This document shows positions 57,626 through 64,000 of a stretch of 64,000 bases of DNA, one piece after another. A program made the position numbers and the translations under genes. Under the pieces are notes generated by a model, which ran no database searches, had not been told where the DNA came from, and saw only the letters and a program-made list of their open reading frames with translations. The stretch comes from Aphelocoma coerulescens. Lineage: Eukaryota > Chordata > Aves > Passeriformes > Corvidae. The stretch covers positions 54,454,078 through 54,518,077 of the forward strand of contig NC_091014.1 in the NCBI RefSeq assembly GCF_041296385.1. The letters are read 5' to 3'. How positions within the stretch are numbered: position 1 is the first letter of the stretch; every line of letters starts with the position of its first letter.

Positions 57626-60600
57626 GACTGCCTGGCCCTCTGCTCAGCAGCTTCCACTGATGGGGTGGGACAGTGCCACTGAGGATGCCTCAGAAGGTGC
57701 TGGATGGGCTGCCCTGGCTGTGTGGTTTTCCTTCACTCCTTCAGCCTCCCTTTTTCTCATTCACCAATATGGTTTTGATGCGGCTCAGCAAGAATTTCCA
57801 TTTATATTTCAGCCTTGCCTGTGACACCGTCCCTGAGTCCCTGCAGCTCTGACGCATGATTTCCCACTCTCCCAAATGCTCTGCTTGGCTCAGCCGCTCA
57901 TTCCCCTCAGCCTCTTTGCCATTCCTCATCCCGCCGTGCAATCTTCCCCTCTCCCTCCGACCGTCCCCTGATGCCGCCACTGACGCCTGCTCCTTCAGTC
58001 ACTCCATCTTTCCCTGACATGTCTCTGCCCCTCTCCCTGTGCTCCCAATTAGCACAGTCACCAGGTTTAGCCAGGCAGCTGGTGCATCCAAGGCTGCAAA
58101 GGGAAAAGATGGGGATTTCTGCTTCAGAGCCAAGCCACATGCAGGCTCTCCGGTACCTGAGGCTGCTCTTACTAATACTCAGCCTTTGGCCTTGCCTTGC
58201 AGGGAAGAAGTCACAGCCCAGGCTCCTAGGGGATGGCAAAGTGACCCCCATGTCCCTATTTACACGTCCTCCCAAAAAGTCTGTCCTACACAGCTACAAG
58301 GTGAAACATTTTGTGCCCCTTGCTCAGGCTGGCTGGCTGGGCAACTGGAAGAGCAGAAGATCCCCCCAAGAGACTTGAAGAGTGTAGATGTGGCGTGTGT
58401 ACTGAACCTGTGTCCCCCAGATTGAATAGGCCAAGCAGGCCCATACTTCCATGGGCGTTTAAAGTGTACAGGCTTTGGAATAACCTCTGGAGGATTAGTA
58501 CGACAACCTGAGCATTAGGTCTCAAACACCCAGAGACTGGGGTCCAGAGATTTCCAAGTGTCCTGCACAAGTAGCCCTGCTCCCACCCACGAGAGCCGTG
58601 GCAGTGATTCATCCTCTGCACCCAACATCTTGAGAGGAGAACAATCTTCCAGTGGTGGCTACCTGCCCTTCTTTGCCAAGCTCCTGTGGTACTCCCTGGG
58701 GGAGGATGCTCAGGGATTCAGATGAGGCTGAGAAGCAGATGTTGTCCTCATTAGAAGAGAAAATGTAACATAGAAAAGGAGAGGAGGAGAAAGGGGGGGA
58801 AGGGAGGTGCAAGACAAATACTCTCACTGTGAGCAGGAAAAATTATCTTGGTTTTGGGAAGAGGTGGTGCCTTCCTGCCCTGCTCCCCTCTTCATTGGGA
58901 TTAGAGTGGAGAACAGTCCAGGCAGGCAGGGCCTTGAGAGGCAGAGGGGTGAAGCAGGCCATGCCATCTGAGTGTGGCACTGATTACACATGGCCAAAGG
59001 GCGTCAGGAGGCAATGACTTGGAAGGACACGCTTGAGGGGGCAAGCGTGGCAGCATCTCTGACAGCTGGGGGAAGCAGGGGCTATGTCTCTCCATCCAGC
59101 CCTCTGCCCTGCTCCTGCCCTGTTCCTTACAGCAGCCCCCCTGAAGCACACACTGAGGCAGTGCCCCCATCCAGCTCTCTGCACCTTAGAACACAGAAGC
59201 CACCTAAGGAGCCTCTGGGCAAGGCAAATGTGGCATCAGGGGGCTCCAGGAATCCCTTCCTGCTTAAGAGCCAGGTAGGGGTCATACTGGTGTAAAGAAG
59301 GGAGAATATCCAACAAAAACAGAGCAAAAGGGAGGACACTGGGGGCCAAACCTTAGGAAGGCTGGGGTGCTTGGAAACTCTCAGAGAAGGTGGAACATGA
59401 TGTAGTGGCAGACACTTGTCACAGATGGTTTAGCCTTGGATGGCAAGACTTCCCTTGCCTCAGGGAGCAGTCCCAGCTCTGAGAGGGAGATATTTGGCTG
59501 AGAAGACCTGCAGAGCTCTCTACCCACAGGGACCATGCGTGGTCCCTCCCTGTTCCCCGATCCCTCAAGGCAGCCACCCAAGCAGAGAAGATCAAAGTCT
59601 GCAGTGTTTCAAAATCAATTCTTTCTCCTGTCCTGAACTGTGTTTCCCCTTCCCTTTCCCCTTTCTGCCCCCATGCACAGTCTGTCCAGAGGGTAAGCTC
59701 ATTGGAGCAGCTCTGCTCATCAATGTAGTCAGCATTTAGAAAATACCACAGCTGAAATTACCTTGTGCTCAGGTTGCTTCATAGGAGGACTGATGCCACT
59801 GTGTCTGCCAGCAGCCAAGCAGGGAAGGTGTCCTCCCCAGGACCACTTCCACTTCCTTCCCACCTCCAGACCTCTTTTGGTATCTAGCACATCTCACTGC
59901 TCTTTTTTAGCCTACCTTCTGTGAGGTCTCTAGGAGTCTTACATGTTCCTTTTATTTTAGCAGACCTCCCTTGAAGCACCTGAAGTGCAAGTTATATTCC
60001 AGTGCTTCCCTGGCACAGGAGGAGCCTCCCTTCCGCCCTCATGTTTGCATTCCAGTGACAGTAGAGGGCAGTGATTGTGGGAACCACATGGTAAAGGTGC
60101 TGAACTCTAACTTTGTGTTTCCCCCAGAGAGCAAAAGAGGGAGCGGGAATGGCCACGCAGAGCTCCTGTGGCACAGGACAAGGCTGATGATGAGTCAGAT
60201 GCTGAAGGTGAAAGGAGAGAGGACTGGTGGCCACGTTGGGAGCTGGATACCAAAATCACAGCAGGCTTCTTTTGAAAGCCTCAGTAAAAACACTTCTGCA
60301 GCTCTGAAGGGGGCATTTGATTTACAGATTTTGACAGTTAGAGAGCAAACTTGATACCTAATGAGTCCTGCACCTGCAGGAAAAATGATGTGAAGAACAG
60401 AAGAGGATTTCCCTGGGGAACATCAAGAGGCAAAAAATGTAGTGGGAACAAACTGGGGAAAATACAGTGCCTGGCAGGGGAATTTGAAGTGGGGAATGTA
60501 AGGTAGAGAAGCAGTGTCAGAGCAGGGGATGGGGTTCTGGGACTGCAAGAAAAGGTGGATGGGGCACATGGGAGGAGTGGAAGACAGAGGTTCAAAGCCA

Positions 60601-62669
60601 CAGCGGGTGCGAGGCAATTCACAGTGTTTGTGTTTGGTGCTGTGCAGACATAGGTAGCAGTGTAGCCTGAATGCCAAAGGGTCTGGTCCCAGGGTGGCAG
60701 TAAAAAATTGATGTTCACAGGACTGTGGGATGTTCTGACATTGTTTTGCACTTAGATCACCACAGGATAGGAAATAACACCAAACCAGGCAGATACCTAT
60801 AGAAACCCTTTCTCAGTAAATTAGGCTGAGAAGGGATGAAAATAGGGAGTCAAAGAAGGGCTCTGAGAAGGGCTTAACCTGATCCCAGCACTGGGTGCAG
60901 TGAGGTTAGAGCCCTGCCTTGGAATAATCTCCCACAATCTTCACTGTGCTGCCCCAGGAGCCCACTCCTTTCTCTGGAAGGAGAGAACATTATTCTCTTC
61001 ATTCATTTTAGAGGTGCCCTATTCCGAGAACCTCTATACTCATTTGTCTTCTGGCCAAGGCTGGCTTGGCACTGGGCTTCTCCAACAACTTGATGGGCTG
61101 TTGTTGACACCACTGACAGCTGAGGAAGCACAACCCTTCATGTATGAACACTGAACAACCTTGTGCTTTCCCTTCTTTTGTCATCTCCTGACTGAAGAGT
61201 TCGCAAGCTGAGCGTTGCTGCCTGCAGGTCTCCCTGAAGAGTGCCTCTGAACGTTTCAGGCAGTAACCTGGAGAGCACTTGCTTCCTGATTAAAGACATG
61301 AGGCTCCATTAGTGGAGAGAGGGAGCAGAATGTGAAGGAGAGTGAGAGGCCTGCCATCAGGCAGGGTCCCTGCTCAGCGCTTTCGGCTGTCCCTCTCTCC
61401 ACGCCATCCATCAATTTAACCCAATACGATGCCATGGTTTTAAGTGACTCCAGCATTAGAAACTCTGTCAGGCATGAGATTTATGGGGTGATGTGCCACA
61501 AAGCTGCTTCCTCTGCCAAGTCACACGTTTTACTCTTTTTCTTTCCTTCCCAATACTTGTGGAGCTAGAAAATTAGGTCCTCACTGACTCCTCAAACTCA
61601 TTTGTGAGATGGGAGAAAGAACCAGCCTTTCTGCAGTGGATTAAAGGAAGAAAGGGAGGCTGTGCAGAATGGATCAGTGTGGGGCATGACGGGGCCAGAA
61701 AGACTCAGAATAGGCTCAGGACATTTTTCAAGAGTAATTCAGAACACTTTTTTTCCCCCCTCTCTTTTTCTTTGCTTGCTCCTAAGCCCTCTGTAGCCAA
61801 CATTTATCTACAAGGATGAATTTTATGCTGAGACATCACAGCCCTTTTGGATCTCCTCAGTAGGCTCAAAGCTGTTAGAGTTTTCTCCCTTATTCATAGC
61901 AGGAGGCTCACCAGTGCTGTCAGGAGCCTGCTGGCTCCAAGTTTTCTGTGGTAGCTGGCAACCTGCCTGGCTCTGGGTGTCCCAGGATGGCTGAGGCCAT
62001 GCATGCTGATCAAAGTGTGGCATCAGCTGAGGATGACTGTAGTCACCTCTCAGGTTTCTCTGCCAAACAATATCCAGAGAGCCAGTCCCAATGACACTGG
62101 AAGCTCCAGCTTTCACAGTATCCTGACTGGGTGCTCAGTAGGGTCACAGAGGGAAGGTACTTTGGAGAAGGATGTGGTGGAGGTGGGGAGAAAGAGGAGG
62201 AGCAATGGAAGACAGACAGGAAGAGGGGCCCTGAGAAAAGCAGCAAGCATGACATGAGTGTGTATCAGTAGCGCATGAACCAGGAAGCGTGCAGCTCTCG
62301 AGTGCTTTGCTTTCCTGATGCTCTTCTGCTTAATGCACTTTGTGCTTGTCCCCTTAGATCCCATTTCTGTCGGATCTAGCAGTGGCCCTGTTAGCCTCAC
62401 ACTAGGTAACCAGTTTGTGGTGAAAACATGAAGAGAGAAGCCCCCAACCACCCCTGGCAGAGCAGCTGTCAAAGTAGATTGGCTTCCAGCCCCTTGCCAG
62501 CTGCCCCCAGCACCGGCTGTCTGTGCAAGTTAAGAGCCTTCTCCTGAGTTGCTGAGAACTGCCACAGCTAGCCTGTATCATTCACAGCATCCATGAGCAT
62601 GGAGCTGCTGTCCGGACATCGTGTGCCCTGCAGCTCCTTGGGCACTCAGCTGGTGCGGAGGGGGAGCAG
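57626..62669. other. Intergenic, no confirmed gene
   Basis: The first 400 bases are CpG-retaining and complex, and include the short frame with a hydrophobic leader ending at 58378 (see findings). The remainder has frames of up to 137 codons with no recognisable domain and no notable repeats. Confidence 0.45.
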
Positions 62670-62955
62670 GAGACGTTTGTGTGCACGTGTGCGCACACAC
62701 TCGGGGACAAACGCACGCTTCAGCTGCACAAGTGTGCAACGGCAGCCCGGGCCAGCACCTCGCAGGCACAAACCCAAGCTGCCACTTAGACTTTCACAGG
62801 CTCACACTGAGCAAATGGGCACACGGGGAGGGTGGACATAGACAGACACATGCACAGAGCCTGAGCACACGGGCGATAAGAGGTCTGAGTGTATAGGGGC
62901 ACACGGCACGTGAGCACAAAGCCCTGTGCACACAGTGAACAAACGTGCATGGGCA
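62670..62955 (+). repeat. Degenerate CA/GT-rich stretch
   Basis: Many short CACA, GTGCACGTGTGCGCACACAC and GCACACGG segments are scattered over about 285 bases with some CpGs. The overlapping open frames on both strands are products of this bias. Confidence 0.55.
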
Positions 62956-63659
62956 CACCACAAAGTGTCTTCCCCACCCCTCCACCCAGTCACTGTAAGT
63001 AAAACTTGTTTTGTGTGGTATGACACCATGTCTCCCCTTGCCGCATGATGGTTTTTATCATCTACTCTCTCAGCTATATGAAATGGGTTGATTTGGCCCT
63101 CTCACACCAAACCTCCTGCCGCCTCTGTATGCCCATGCACATGGCTCTGTTCCCCTTCCACACTTCTCATCCCCATCCTCTTACCTTCAGCCAGGTGTGT
63201 GCCATGGATGAGAAGACCTGGCTCTCTAGACCTGGATGGGGTTGTTTATTGTTTGTCAACCAAAAGCCCAATTCCTGAATTCATCTGAAAGGGCAAAAAA
63301 ATCCTTACGTGCTCTGCTTCTTTCTGTGCCCCATACCCCTGCATTTCTCACTGCCCCTCATGGGGTCTGGCTGCTGCTCTTGGCTTGAAGATGTTATTAA
63401 CATTACAAAAATGGCTGTCACTTCACAGCAGCGAGGTGAAAACCAAAAAGATGCTGCAATTATGAATTTGTTAGGGAAGCCAGAGGGAGGATGCACCTAT
63501 AGAGTGATGGAGAAGCAGTAGGCTGCCCTCATCGCCCTGCCTGTCTTCCCCTTTCCCCTCCTCTCCTGCCCTCCTTGTTCTCACACACATCTCTCTACCC
63601 TCTTCTCTTTTTATTCCCTGTCTGTTCACTCCCTGCTGATGTCCTGCCATGGCACTACC

Positions 63660-63990
63660 TGCCACGGGCAGCATCGCTGCACGTTAATTAGGTCCTGCAC
63701 AGTTGTGCGGATGAATGCCGCTATCAGCAGGAGAGCAGCTCCAGCCTCCCCCACCTCTGCTCACACAGGCTCCTGCTTCCTCCCCATCCCCTGCTGAACA
63801 GACCTGTCCAAGACCATTTATCCATAATGGCCCTCTCTGATAATAAATTTTTGTTTATGGGTGCACCGAGGAAGAAAAGGCAACAAAAATGAAGATGGCT
63901 CCGTGGTGGTGGAAATTACTGCATCAGGTGATGCCTGTGGGGGAGCTTTCTGGGAGAAAGAGCAATGAGAATAAGGATGAGTGAAACACA
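63660..63990. promoter_or_regulatory. Candidate regulatory element near the window end
   Basis: TTAATTA (63684-63690) is followed by the inverted repeat GCACA-GT-TGTGC and CpG-containing sequence. From about 63815, CCATAATGG and GATAATAAATTTTTGTTTATGGG form a second AT-rich cluster. No coding frame is supported. Confidence 0.25.
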
Positions 63991-64000
63991 TGGAAGGCCC

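Noticed and set aside
1..64000. CRISPR array, tRNA or rRNA genes, endogenous retrovirus
   Set aside because: This is eukaryotic nuclear DNA. I found no spaced identical repeats of CRISPR type, no tRNA cloverleaf, no rRNA sequence and no gag/pol/env reading.

Overview
This is vertebrate nuclear DNA, most likely from a bird. It holds one intact protein-coding exon in about 64 kb, no operon-like packing, and many simple repeats. The only recognisable interspersed repeats are two decayed CR1 LINE fragments, the retroelement typical of birds and reptiles. No Alu, L1 or other mammalian SINE/LINE was recognised. The species cannot be fixed from the sequence alone.

The gene is ELFN2 on the + strand. 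Its coding sequence lies in a single exon (30643-33048, 801 residues) and matches mammalian ELFN2 better than ELFN1. It encodes a postsynaptic type I membrane protein with a signal peptide, leucine-rich repeats, a fibronectin III domain, one membrane span and a cytoplasmic tail ending in a protein phosphatase 1 docking motif. A 3' UTR of up to about 6 kb follows, with candidate poly(A) signals near 33.1, 37.2 and 39.04 kb; the last looks like the main distal site.

The 30 kb before the coding exon is non-coding and is probably the intron that follows the 5' UTR exons, or 5' flank. It holds an old CR1 relic (3.46-4.6 kb), a 56-bp tandem repeat (6.14-6.31 kb), pyrimidine, purine and T/G tracts, a C-rich degenerate repeat array (23.3-24.0 kb), and several AT-rich islands with homeodomain or POU-type motifs that could be conserved enhancers. 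The 25 kb after the gene holds a (TGGGA)n array just past the poly(A) site, a second CR1 fragment (48.4-48.8 kb), small repeats, CA-rich stretches and more homeodomain-rich islands. No second gene is supported.

I see no new multi-gene system. The items most worth checking are the 3' UTR architecture, the short tandem arrays, the possible regulatory islands around this neuronal gene, and one short open frame with a hydrophobic leader near 58.1 kb. Motif calls and conservation statements are judgements by eye; no alignment or database search was run.
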